A stretch of 64,000 nt of DNA from Amphirosellinia nigrospora (lineage: Eukaryota; Ascomycota; Sordariomycetes; Xylariales; Xylariaceae), in contig SCHM01000003.1 in assembly GCA_004123355.1 (NCBI GenBank), forward strand, positions 7,831,058 through 7,895,057, given 5' to 3'. The translations under genes and the position numbers were made by a program. The first letter of the stretch is position 1. Every line of letters begins with the position of its first letter. The notes below the pieces were generated by a model. It had not been told where the DNA came from and ran no database searches. It was given only the letters and a program-made list of their open reading frames with translations. Shown here piece after piece: positions 48,839 to 60,477 of this stretch.

Positions 48839-51800
48839 TTAGTCTTCTTCGCCCGCAGTAACCTTAACCAATTGACTCTTGGCTGCAATCTTAGCTGCTA
48901 CATCGGCCAGCGGCATAGCACTCAGGATATCGAATACGGAAATATCACTCCGCATGTTCTTCAGGGCGCGATTACGGATTTCTACCGCCTGTAAAGAATC
49001 GACTGAAATAAGAAACATGTTAGTTACGTCCCTTGCAATAGACGGATGGGAGGTATTGTACTTACCACCATAGTCGTAGAGAGGCTTCTGTCCATCGACT
49101 TCTTCTATGGCGACACCATGGCCACAGCGACCAGGGCCTTTATGTTTTCTTCCACGGCTGCGGCAGCCTCTGCCATGCTCGTCGCCTTTGACAAGAGCGT
49201 GCCGATATCTTCCTTTGCCTGGCCGTCGCCAGCTTCGTCCCCTACCGAGACGACGCGGAGGGCGAACTTGGTGTCTCTCGAGAAGCCTCCGGTACTCTCA
49301 GTCTGCTCAATGCGATCACCCAGACCCAAAATTACTTGAGCGGGTACTTTTTGACCGTTCGTGGTGGAGCCTCGCATAATGGCGCGCATGGCGACGCCGA
49401 GCTCTTCGACGTTTGTCTGCAGACCACGCCAGCCATGCTGGTATCTAGACAGGTAGCCATCGAGGTCACCAAACTCGCCAGCGCTAGTGAAGTGTGCTGA
49501 GTCGATAACCAAACCGACGTCGATACTCGTCGCGTCGATACCGAGGTGGTTGCGAGCATGATGGGCCAGGGCGTCCTCGAAAGTGTTTCCAGAAGCGTAG
49601 TTGGCCTGCGCCGTGTTCCCGATGACGCCGGTTATGGAGGACAGTAAGATGAAAAAGGGCTTGTCACCAGGCCATAGGTTCGCCAGGAGATTTTGCGAGC
49701 CCTAGTTTTAGGATCATTAGCGTGACGCCACTGCTCGTATGACATGTTGTCGAAAATGCCATCTGCAAGCACCATGGCTAGTTGGATAACTCCCGCTACT
49801 CGCCTACCGCTGGATCTCAACGAGTCAAATACTGTGGCCACGCTGACAGCATCATTGACGTCACACTTGAATGCCTCGGCTCGTACAGCGCGGTCGGCAA
49901 ACGTCTGCAGGTCCTTGGCGTTCTTTGAACCGCCTGATCGAGATAGGAAAACCAAATTCTTAGCACCACACTCGACCATCCAGTTGGCAGTGCTGAGTCC
50001 CAGGGTGCCTAGACCACCAGCCAAGACATATGTAGCTTCAGGGTCGAGCTTCAGCTGCTCGGGTTGGGGGCGGGCATCAGCACCTGGCTATCATCGCTTA
50101 GATGCACAACGTCGGCCCGTCTCTATGCTGGAAACCGAGGCGGAAAGATTGGTAACAGGCAACACGGTCAGCGGAGAGGGTCCTTGGAGGAGCATTTCCC
50201 GGAAAGCCTGCTGGAAGAGCTTGCTGACGATGGCCGGTCGGCGATGGATTATGGCAGCCATGTCGATGCGAGTGAGGGTGGCGTTAGTTTTGGAGGCCTG
50301 AAGATCAGCTTGTGAGCCCTGTAGGGTGACAACTGGCCAAATTCATTCAATATCGACATAGCTTTAGTGACGTGGGGGCCTGACTGCTGGCTGACGATAA
50401 CGTCGACACCACGGTCCCCGGTGGCGCTCTGAATGAGCGGCACAAAATTGCTCAAAGCCGAATCGAAAATGTGATCAACAGGGACTCCATATCGCTCAGC
50501 CAATATCTCGCTCAGCTTTGCTGTGAACGAGAGCAAAGATACTGGCCCCAATGTCCTTAGCCACCTCGATAAGTGCTTGTCCGACAGCGCTAGCTGCGTT
50601 GTCGAGAAGCAAGGCCTGGTCACGACCTAGATGCGCTCTTTCGACGAGCGCGTACTGGGCAGTAATCAAGGGTTCGACCAGGGCAACGGCCTCCTGTGGC
50701 TTGAGGCCGTCGGGGAGGTGCAACTAAGGCCTCGTTTGCCTCACGTGAGTTCTTGCGGCTTTGTGAGAAAAGACGACGGCACGTTGACCAACCACCAATG
50801 ATTTTATAGAATCGCCTAGACGTGTAACGATGCCGACAGCATGGTTAATAGAGTTCAGACCCTGACCAGCGCCAAGTCCTGTATACTCGACCTTGACTTC
50901 CACTTGGCCAGCTTCAAGAGGCGAGTCAACCTCTTCATCCGGGACCCAGACGTAACCCTGAAGGCCGCCGTTGCCGGACTCGATTGCTTTAAGCGGCTTC
51001 CCAGGGCGCCCAATGTAGAAAATATGGGCTTCGCGTTGTCGCCTGCCAACTGGAGTTCGTTGTCAAAGCCTGCCTCCTCGGTAGCACGGGCAATGTAGAC
51101 CAAGTTATTGCGCTCGGCATATTCCATCTCTGCGTCATCAATCAAAGATGCGCGCCAAACGTCGAGGACCAGGTCTGCGCATTGCGCACTGGAAATGTCA
51201 GCGACGGCGGATAGGTCTAGAGTGGGTAAGACAGCGGCAGGGTATTCGTTTCGCATCACTCGGAATAGACCCTGACTCGTTGCGAACTCGACGCCATTGG
51301 ACCAACTCTCGAGAACACTACCATGAGTAATCCAGAGAGATGGTGAACCGTGGATACCAGGGTCTTGTAGGCGTCGAACTCTTCTTCATTCCAGGCATAT
51401 ACCAGTGGGCTATCGATCTCGAGGAGCGAAATAACCGTCTTTCCCTTAAGGGGGGCGACACCGTCCGCAGTCAAATTGGCTCGTACTACAGACGCACCAA
51501 AGCTTTGGAGCGTAGTTTGCATTGTAGTAGCAAGTCTCTCAACGGCGTCAGATGGGGATTGCGGCAAAAGGAGCGCCACGGACTCAGGCAGCTCAGCCCG
51601 GGCTGAAGGAGAGCTCATACTCGAGGACAAAAGAACGGTGAACGCTTCGTCCTCCGTAAAGCGCTCGACGTGCCAGCTGCCAGCTGGTATAGACTCTTCG
51701 TTTGCCTGACTAGCCTTGTGAGTGAGACACGCGAACGGCGCCAGCTTAGCGAGCGTGGGAGCGTTCGCGGCGGGCTCAGGAACTCCCAAGCCGATAATGA

Positions 51801-54800
51801 TGTCGCCATTTTGCGAGGCCAGTGCCTCGATCACCTCGTTCTCGGGCCGCCATTCGCTGATAATGGCCGTGTTTTCGGAGCTTTCGCCCAGGGCCGCTTG
51901 CATCAACTGCAGGCCCGCCTCAGATGAGGCGAATGCAACAATCTTGCTAGGCCCATGTAGTTGGTTCTTGAGACCTTGGAGAACACTAACACTTGCTTCG
52001 GACTCGTCGAACATGGCGACCAATGCGGTGTTGTTTGGCTTTTTAAGGAAGACCGAGCTCAACAATGTGTCAATGGATGAGGTCGCCTTCTCAGACGAAT
52101 GTAGTTTTGATAATTGCTCGGTGCTGGTCAGGAATGACACATCAGGAGTCCAGGTTATTCCAGCGCAGTTCTTAAAGCTGGCTGTGGCCGAGGAGGCGGC
52201 ACCAGTAGCGTCCGAGCCATCTCCAGACGTGACCTGGCGGAGCGCAAAGTTTTGATGGTCAGCATTGGCTTGGCCCATTGCTCGTCAGAGACGAACAGTT
52301 CGGTTGACATCTCGTGGCCACTCTGCGACAACAAGCGGCCATAGCCGGAGTAGAGTGCTCCAGCTCCCTGGGGCTGTTGACGAGCGATGTAAAGCTCCTC
52401 GATGCTATAAGGCACCGCCAGACTGTTTCGGTCGGCCGGCATCGAGCGAGGCAATCACTAGGTGAAAGATAGAGTCAAGGGTTGCCGGGTGGATGATGTG
52501 GGGAGACTCGTAATTGCTAGGCATGGTTGACTTGGTATCGGGAACAGCTACTGTACCGTATGAGGCCTTTTCCGATGGTACTGCCGTGAGAGTCTTGACG
52601 TTACGGAATGTAGGACCGTACTGCATGCCGATACTATCGAGGTCATTGTAGAACTCTTCAACATTGATTGATGTCGAGTCAAGCTTGGAGAGCAGCAGTG
52701 ACTCGCGTAAAGCGACCTGCTTCTGCCACGCGGCATCCACATTCGCCCCCTCTACCTCGCTCGACCCCTTTTCATACACAACAGCAATGGTGCCAGCACA
52801 GTGTTTAGACCATGAGGAGCCCTTACCCCGCGAGTAGACGGTGTAGATCCACGAGTCGGCTTCCCTGCTATGCGGGTGCATGCTGATGCGCGTCTCTAAA
52901 GGCGCCTCGTCGTCGAGGGAGATGACCATTCCACGCTCAAATGAGACATCAGTCATTCGGAAGCCTTCCACGACTCTGGACGAGTCGGCGGTACGCAGTG
53001 CACCCTCCAAAGCCATTACGAGCATGCCTGCTCCTGGGTAGAGCACCGTGCCCGTGATGACGTGGTCCTCAATCCATGAGTTCTCTGAGACGCGCAGGTA
53101 GTTTCTCCATCGAGGCTCATGAGGATTTTGAGCGTCTTCTGCCATACCAAGATAGTCACTGCGTACTTCAGTAGGGAAACGATATGAGTGTGACGAGTAT
53201 GATTCGTGCCAGAAGCTTCTCGAGTGATTCCAGGGGTAAGTAGGCAAGTCGCAAATCATGTTAGGAGCGTTGACGATCGATGTTAGGTCCTGGTTGTTCA
53301 CTGCAGCCAGGTCGACATTGGCACCCGCAGCCCAGAGAGTCCCAGCGGCACTCTGGGATGTCTCAATCGCGTCTTTGCCACGGACAAGCACGGAGGCATA
53401 AGGGGCCGCTTTAGCGGACCTATTGTTAGCAGTATCAATAATCTGCTTCACCGGCCCTTGGAGGGCAGCGTGGGGGCCGACCTCGAGGAAAGCTCCCCAT
53501 TGCACCGCTACGGGACGAGTACCCCGGGAGCCACTTTCTTGTGCTTTAACAACGCCGTAAGAGCTTGTGAGAACTTCACGGGGTTCTGCATATTGTCGAC
53601 CCAGTATTGAGCGTCCAGTTCCTTTGAAGAGACGATGGACCCGGTAAGAGACGAATACATAACGGGATTGTCGCCTCCTGTGGCGCTTGGCTTCTTGGGC
53701 GTGAGGTCGCCAATCATCGAGAGATAGGTTGGCGAGACTTCGCGCATGTGATGAGAGTGATACGCAGTAGTGACCTTGAGTTTGCGAGCAAATTTCCCGT
53801 CCTCAGAAATAATGGCTTCCAGCTGGTCTATGGCGTCGACGTCTCCAGAGAGTGTCACACTTGAAGGGCTGTTAACGCAGGCCACGACAGCAGATCCAGG
53901 CGCAACCTTTTCGAGGTATGTCTTAGCATCATCTTGAGAAAGGCCAGCAGCCATCATAGCACCTCGTTTAGTGACAGCGGCAGAGCTGATACCTCGGACG
54001 TATGCTAGCTTGATGGCGTCTCGGTGTGTTATGAGCGATGCAGCGTAGGCAGCGGCAATCTCACCACTGGAGTGGCCGATTGTGGCAGTTGGCAAAATCT
54101 TCCAGGAGCGAAGGAGGTCAACTGTCGCGACCTGAAGGATTGTGCAGAGAGGCTACATGGTGATTGAAGGTCAGTAAATACCGCTTGTGATGGGAGTTTT
54201 ACTCTCGCAACTTACCTGGCTGTACTCTGGCAGGTTGACCTTGGTGTCGGCGGTCTTACTCAGCTCTTCAATGGCATTCCATTTGCAGCCGAATTCTTCG
54301 AGCCAACAATTTGAAGCTTCCAAACTTTGGCGGAAAACTGGGTGGTTGTAAAGCTGTCGCCCCATGGCTGGCCACTGGGCGCCTTGGCCGGTGAACACCA
54401 TGACGAGGTTGTTGCCGTGATTTTGTGGTCGAATGGGTGCCGGTAATCCCTTTGACAGCTTTTCCGAGAGTTCTAGCATGGAACTAGCAACGGTGAACAT
54501 TCGGTGTTCCAAATGGGATCGGCGAAGCGCCAGTGTGTATGCGAGATCATCTAGGCTGGAAGTATCGTGTTTGTCTCCTTGCTCACTTTGGAACCATTTG
54601 TTAAGCCCTTCAGATACCCGCTTGGCACCGGCTTGATCTTTACCGCTGAACAGCAGTAGCTTGCTGGGCGCGTCGTATACGCGTCCGGAGTCTGGTGTTC
54701 CTGGGAAACCAGAATCTGAGCCGGCCGTATAAATGTCCACGTTGTGCTTACCGACCAGACCCCTTTGGTGGAGGTAATGATAAGCATCATCCAAGATAAC

Positions 54801-56149
54801 GTGGGCATTGGCACCACCAAATCCAAACGAGTTCACACTAATCCGACGGACCCCTGACGTCGGCCATCTGGCGACCTCTTGGGGAAGAGTAAGGTGCCAG
54901 TCACTTAACTTCAGTTTCGGGTTTACTCGCTCTACGCCGTATGTAGGAACCAACATTCCCTTTTCAAGCATCAAGATAGACTTGAAAACGCCGGCAAGGC
55001 CAGCACAACCCTCCGTATGGCCGACAGAAGGTTTGATGCTTCCAATCGGAAGGGGAGGCTTTCCAGCCGCCCGCCTTGCTGCACCGAGCGTTTGAGCAAT
55101 GGCGGTTAACTCGAGAGGGTCGCCGACTGGCGTGCCGGTGCCGTGGCATTCAAAGTAGCCTGTTTCTGATAGGTCCAGTCCTGCATCTCCGTAGGTTTGC
55201 CTGATTAATTCGGCTTGTGCTGTAGCACTGGGCTGCGTCACACTGGGTGTTTTGCCATCGGCGTTAACACCAGATCCTCGAATTACGGCGCGTATTGTGT
55301 CGCCGTCACGGATGGCGTCCGATAGACGCTTAACTATCATAGCGCCAATGCCGTCACCGCGCCCATAGCCATTAGCCGGTCGTCAAATGTGTGCGAGATG
55401 CCGTCAGGGCTGAGCATGTGCATGGCACTCAGTTGGTGCGAGGTATTGGGGTTAATCAGCAGATTAACTCCGGTGACGAGAGACTATAAGATCGGGACCA
55501 GTTAGTACTTAGACTCCTTCACCTTTAGAGGACCTTCTTACCATGTTGGTTTCTCTTAGTCTAAGTGATTGACATGCAAGGTGAAGAGCGTATAGCGAGG
55601 AGCTGCAAGCCGTGTCGAGCGTCAAGCTGGGCCCTTTGAGACCAAAGAACCACGACACACGATTAGCGGTCATGGCTTCGCTCAACCCCGTCGCGGCGGG
55701 ATGTCCGATGTCGTATATGTCGTGCAGCGATATCATTTCATAATCGTTCGACATGCAACCGACGTAGCAGCCAGTGCGGCTGTTCATTAAATTCTCTACC
55801 GGGATACCGGCGCTCTCAATGCTTTCATAGCATACTTCGAGCAACATCCTCTTCATCGGATCCATAGAGGCAGCCTCCTTGGCCGTTACTGAGAAGAAGG
55901 GAGCGTCGAAATGGCTGATATCTTGGTTGAGGAAATAACCATGTTGGTGACTGATTCCACCCTTGCGGTCTGGATCAGGGTGATGCCATACACTGCTGTC
56001 CCATCTATCGCTGGGAACTGGACCGTGACCTGTCCTGACTTTGCTAACCATATCCATAGTGAGCCCAGGGATGACACTTCGCCAGCAAAGCGACATGCTG
56101 CGCCAACAATGGCAATGGGCTCCTGCTTGTCCGAGCTTGAAAATTCCAT
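48839..56149 (-). CDS. Highly reducing polyketide synthase KS-AT-DH-(MT remnant)-ER(degenerate)-KR-ACP (PKS2), frame broken
   Basis: Type I iterative PKS of roughly 2,370 residues, starting [20 protein letters not shown] at 56149 and ending after the ACP at 48839. KS has [20 protein letters not shown] and [14 protein letters not shown] has [12 protein letters not shown] and [16 protein letters not shown] has [16 protein letters not shown] and HPATLDSIF. The region at about 52.2-51.3 kb occupies the MT place but has no glycine-rich SAM motif. ER at about 50.9-50.3 kb reads [16 protein letters not shown] where active domains have a GGVG-type loop. KR has [11 protein letters not shown] with Ser in LSSITGVIG and Tyr in [12 protein letters not shown] has [11 protein letters not shown] across a small intron near 49.0 kb. 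About ten frame breaks occur; those at 56053 (GG for GGG) and near 55380 need one added base. There is no release domain, which fits the adjacent hydrolase. Confidence 0.93.
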
Positions 56150-57259
56150 GATTGATACAAGCTTGCTAATAGCAAACGGATATGGACTGAGGACGCTCGA
56201 GCAGAAAGAAAAAGGGAGATGGTCAAAAGTAAAAAGAAGACGACGAGGTAGGCTGGTGAAGCGATAAATGGAAGAGAGCTATCTAAATACCCAATGGTAG
56301 ATATTCTCTGCACAGTCTTATGGATATTGAGATAGCTTTTTCACCTCGGCTTAGGATACCATCTACGTACATACTTGTATATCTATGGCGAGGGTCCGTG
56401 TCTTTGTACTTCGACCGCACCACGTCACTATTTACCACGGTTGAGTCGGTGATCAGCCATATTGGACCTCAGTCGCAAGCAGCCTAGAAAGTGGCGACTT
56501 GTCAAGACCGATTGTCGCCCTAGCCAAGTACACCGTTCGCTAGGCCTAAAAAAAAAAACTCGAATCGTATAGAGAGCTTCAAGTCCTTTCGGGATTACGT
56601 ATGCGGATTCTTTCGTCACCAATATGGCATGGGGGTTTTTACTACTGCTGACGGCTTCTGCTAAAACGTCTCGGCACCATAAACCACTATAACGCGGTTT
56701 TCTCTACCTGTGTGGCAAATTCTATCCAAGTGGTATTGTCCACAGGCGAAACATGAGACATGGAGGGTTCGCGAACTTGGTGGGTCTTCTAGTATATAAA
56801 GTGGTCCCTGTCAACTTTCTAGTTCACTTATAGTGTTAGGCCAATGAACGCTAGCATATGTACATAGTAGTTCTTGTTGATGGTCTGGCCAGTCATAGCG
56901 ACCTGGGCAACCCGAAACGGAAGGACGGCGATTGTGTCGATGCGGAGCTGCGGGGTATCCGGGGACCCCGGTGCCGCCAGGATAATTAGCAATCTATCAA
57001 CTTTACCCTCTATGGTGCGGCCCGTGTTCAATCCGGCCTTGTCCGCCATCCTTGTCTGTCATCTTACAATTCCCTGCCGTACAAGAAGCGCATTATCGAG
57101 GGCACCATAGCAAACGGGGTTAGCAAGTACTGCAACAATTATGACGGCGTATAGATTAGTGCGATTATTACTCCAAGCAGAACTTTAACCACAACAGATT
57201 TGTTACTGATTGACGACTCATTTTCGTATACGACAGCGACGCATATACACACACGCAAG
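56150..57259. promoter_or_regulatory. Divergent promoter region of PKS2 and the hydrolase
   Basis: About 1.1 kb between divergent start codons. A plus-strand TATATAAA is at 56793-56800. A GC-richer patch at 56830-57050 has an ORF of 73-78 codons on each strand, neither of which I recognise, and could be remnant coding sequence. Joint regulation of the two genes is an inference. Confidence 0.35.
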
Positions 57260-58152
57260 ATGCAGATTCTGTGTCTCCACGGAATGGGAAGCTCTGGCGC
57301 CATTCTCGAAAAGCAGATGTCCAACCTGCAGCGGGAGCTAGACCCCAGTTTCAACCTTGTCTTTGTAGATGGGCCATTTGATTCCGCCAGAGGGCCTGGT
57401 ACGTGGACTCGATGACGACTATTCCCCTCCCTTCTAGTGTATTGATGCTCTAGCCTGCAGGTCTCTCGAACTACGAAAGCGGCCCATATTTCTCTCACAC
57501 CCAGGCCTACTCCCCTGCCGATATATCGCAGGCGGTGGAATACCTCGAAGATGTTCTGGAGACCCAAGGTCCCTTTGATGGTATATTCGGCTTCAGCCAG
57601 GGCGCGGCCTTGACCCTGTCGTATTTCTATCAACAGCAGGCGGCAGGAAACCCAGTGGCAGTCAAGTTTGCATGTCTTTTCTCAAGTGCCATGCCGTTAA
57701 GCCCGGATGCGAGCCTGGGAGAGAATGTCATTTTAAAACTGCGAGCGGCGGAATTTGATGTGACGGATCCATCAGAAGAAAATAGCAAAGATCTTACGAG
57801 CGAAGAGCAAGAGTTTGTGCAGATACTACAACGGACCGTTCTCCCCGCCACCATCCACCATCCCGAGTTCCCGTGGCCTGACTTGGACGTTTATGCTCAT
57901 GGTGAGCTAGATGCTGTTCCTCGCTTTATGTACCCAGCAGTACTTGCGGAACCAATTCAAGTTCCTATTGTTCATTCATGGGGTCGAGGCGATATTGATT
58001 ATCTAATCCGAATGGCGGAATTATCACGCAGTCTATGTGATGAGTCAAGGTCAAGAACCGTTTTACACAGTGGGGTGCACGACTTGCCAAAGAAAAAGAC
58101 CGAGATCAAGGCCGTACTTCGTATGATCGACTGGGCTATCTCTCAGACATAA
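57260..58152 (+). CDS. FSH1/LovG-type serine hydrolase
   Basis: Alpha/beta hydrolase of the FSH1 family, whose LovG-like members release the finished acyl chain from a partner HR-PKS as a free acid. Two exons, 57260-57398 and 57461-58152, give about 276 residues with an intact frame. The N-terminus MQILCLHGMGSSG is the family start. The nucleophile is Ser in GIFGFSQGAAL, the Asp lies in WGRGDIDYL, and the His in HSGVHDLP. Full family length and all three catalytic residues indicate activity. The gene is divergent from PKS2, which has no release domain, so a chain-release or proofreading role for PKS2 is the natural reading. It is one of the few unbroken genes in the window. Confidence 0.92.
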
Positions 58153-58941
58153 ACTGGACCAGATTCAAGGTACATGGAGTTAAAGAACCAAATAGAACCC
58201 CTAAAACATTTCACAAAATTCAGATATATTGCGTGTGACAATTGCACGAGAGTTCTACACTACGGAGTGGTTGGTCCCGCGGAAACAAATTACATCATTT
58301 TGCTTTAAAGCTGGTCATTTTGCGTTTTACATTTAGAAGAACAAAAATGAGAAATTACTGAGGTGATACGGGTGGGGATAAACAGGAGGAGTTACGGCAG
58401 ATGTTTCGACTTGGCCTTTTACATACCTAGTTACTTAGATACGCACGTCGTTGAATTTTGAGATCTTGGCAATATATGGCGTTCTATTCGATCGACCAGT
58501 CCCCGAAACATCGCCGTGAAGAATTCTCGACCTTGGATGAGTAATAACGCCGGGCCAGGGGTCTAAAGCACCCGGGCTATTCGCTGGGTGGTGTACGTAC
58601 ACTAGTACATCGAGTCTGTGTGCTTAGATCCTAATCCCTGACCCTTGTAATCTCGAACCAAGGCCTTTCAGCAAAATCCACAAGTACTTTATCGTAAACG
58701 GCGGCTTACGTATGGGGCGAGCTGGAAAAAAAAGGTCCAAATGTGGTTTAGTCAACACAAGCTGTGCGGGCAGATTGAATTCGGTCAATTGCCACCGGAG
58801 GACTATAGATATTGTAAGCTTCCCTAATTTACCCAAACACTTTATGTATGCAAGCTGTAGGTTCATCTCCCAATATTGGTCTTACTACCTGCGTCACTGT
58901 CCTTCATCCATCGTCCACCAGGAACACAGGCCACCACAATC
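58153..58941. other. Intergenic region
   Basis: About 0.8 kb between the hydrolase and the MDR oxidoreductase, both plus strand. It must hold the promoter of the latter. No coding gene recognised. Confidence 0.5.
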
Positions 58942-59930
58942 ATGAAAGCTGCACGAGTCCGGCCTACCTCCCCCGAGGGGAAACCGTATGGGTTTCCCGG
59001 AAATGTAGCTCCGTCTTCCGCCATCGAAATCCACGATGACGTCCCCAAGCCTCAGATCTCCAAGCCTGGCGAATTGTTGATCCAGGTAAAAGCCTCAACC
59101 GTGTATAAGGACAATCTCGAATGGAACGAACTATATCCCCCAAAGACCGCTACTCTAGGCAATGACTTTTCTGGCATCGTCGTCGCCGTGCACGACGGCG
59201 AGCAAGAGTTCCGCGTCGGCGACCATGTGTACGGCATGACACATGCCGAGCGGGTGGTGTCTGGGCAGAGTATGCCATAGTCACGACAGAAGAGGCCGTC
59301 AAGAAGCCGGACAACTTGTCGTGGGAGGAGGCTGTAGTCATTCCCGGGAGTGCCCTTACGGCCGATCAGGCCTTGTTCAGGCACGTTGGACTCGAGACTA
59401 CGGCACAGAACGGACAGAAGCGTGTTTTGATCACCGGTGCTGCTGGCGGCATTGGCATGTTCCTCGTGCAATTCGCCGCTCTCGCTGGACATCACGTAGT
59501 CGCAGCGTCGAGCTCCAACGAGCGCAACGAGTCGTTCCTGCGCTCCATTGGCGCCCACGAGGTCGTGGAATATAAGGACTTTGCCACTTTGGATAAAGTC
59601 GACATCGTTGTTGATTCTGTCGGGTTCCAAGTCCTCGCTGATTGCTGGAGTGTTATCAAACCGGACGGCACCCTATTGTCCTTTGATGCGTGTAGCTGGG
59701 CATACCGAGAAGAGCACAAGGAAAAGGGAATTAGCAAAGAAGGCGTTCGGGCATTGTACATGATTGCCGAGCCTTCGCGGGAGAGTATGGCGCGCATTAC
59801 CGAACATGTAGCAAAGAACAACGTCAGGGGACGTGTGTCGAAAGTGGTGTCGCTGGATGACGCGCGGGAAGCTTATGAATCTTCGCATTCCCGGGGTTCT
59901 GCACACGGCAGGATTGTAGTGTTGATTTAG
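58942..59930 (+). CDS. Medium-chain dehydrogenase/reductase (quinone-oxidoreductase-like)
   Basis: NADPH-dependent MDR enzyme of about 330 residues. The catalytic half has LLIQVKASTVYKDNLEWNEL, GNDFSGIVVAVHDG and VGDHVYGMT. The cofactor half has VLITGAAGGIGMFLVQFAAL, the glycine-rich Rossmann loop, and HSRGSAHGRIVVLI at the end. No zinc-binding cysteine cluster is seen, which matches the quinone oxidoreductase/enoyl reductase side of the family. One frame break near 59265 is repaired by one G in a G run. It differs from the LovC group, which lacks this GGIG loop, so calling it a trans-acting enoyl reductase for PKS2 rests on the degenerate ER of PKS2 and on position. It could instead be an ordinary tailoring reductase. 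Confidence 0.87.
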
Positions 59931-60477
59931 ACATAGTTACTCACACAAGTTTTAACACTTCACAAGTCTTCTAACAGCCGCGATGTCACGTATTTCTTCT
60001 TGATAAGGTCATCGCATCGTCCCCATTCAGGTGCTGGTGGATTGGAAGAAGTGACCTTCTAAGTATCCATGTACCTATTCACTCAACAGGACTCTCTCCC
60101 TTGACTCTTGGTTTGATTGCATATACGAGCACTACTCGAAGCTTTTTCAGGTGCGCTTTCGCTGCTGTAAATGCTGTTGTGGCTAGCGACTCTGGCCGAG
60201 GCGCAAAAGTCAGGTAACTAAGTACCTATGTAAGATCCCTCACACAAACCATGGCGACGAAGGCCTCTTATAAGGGGCACCCATATTCAAGGGTCCGTGC
60301 GGGTACTAACCTGTTAGCGTATGGTTCATGATCTGGTGATGTTTGTCTCTATAGACTATAATGCAATATGAAACTATTCAACAAGAGAATCTATTGCCGT
60401 AGAGTTCTAGGAATCTATTTTATCTTTAAAAATAATGTTGAGAGCCATCATCCGTTTCACAAATTCAAACCCGTCAG
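59931..60477. other. Convergent intergenic region with repeat
   Basis: About 0.55 kb between the 3' ends of the MDR gene (+) and the amidotransferase gene (-), containing the second copy of the hairpin repeat. Confidence 0.5.
60205..60322 (+). repeat. Dispersed hairpin repeat, copy 2
   Basis: Related to 48587-48697 in the same orientation: AAAAGTCAGGTAAC, an extra ACTAAGTACCTATG block, CCCTCACAC, CTTATAAGGGGC, then GGGTCCGTGCGGGTACTAAC. The left hairpin stem is degraded (CACAAACC for CACGGACT), with G-to-A type changes. It lies about 155-275 bases downstream of the amidotransferase stop on the minus strand. Confidence 0.7.

Noticed and set aside
49744-50301. Plus-strand ORF of 185 codons, and similar ORFs at 51722-52255 and 989-1516 (minus)
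   Set aside because: Antisense shadows of PKS2 and the multicopper oxidase; GC-rich coding sequence leaves long open frames on the other strand.
56828-57049. 73-codon minus-strand ORF as a gene between PKS2 and the hydrolase
   Set aside because: Composition is coding-like, but there is no recognisable motif, no intron context and it sits in a divergent promoter; kept only as a note.
58942-59930. Calling the MDR gene a LovC orthologue
   Set aside because: It has a GAAGGIG cofactor loop and quinone-oxidoreductase features that differ from the LovC group. Only position and the degenerate ER of PKS2 support a trans-ER role.
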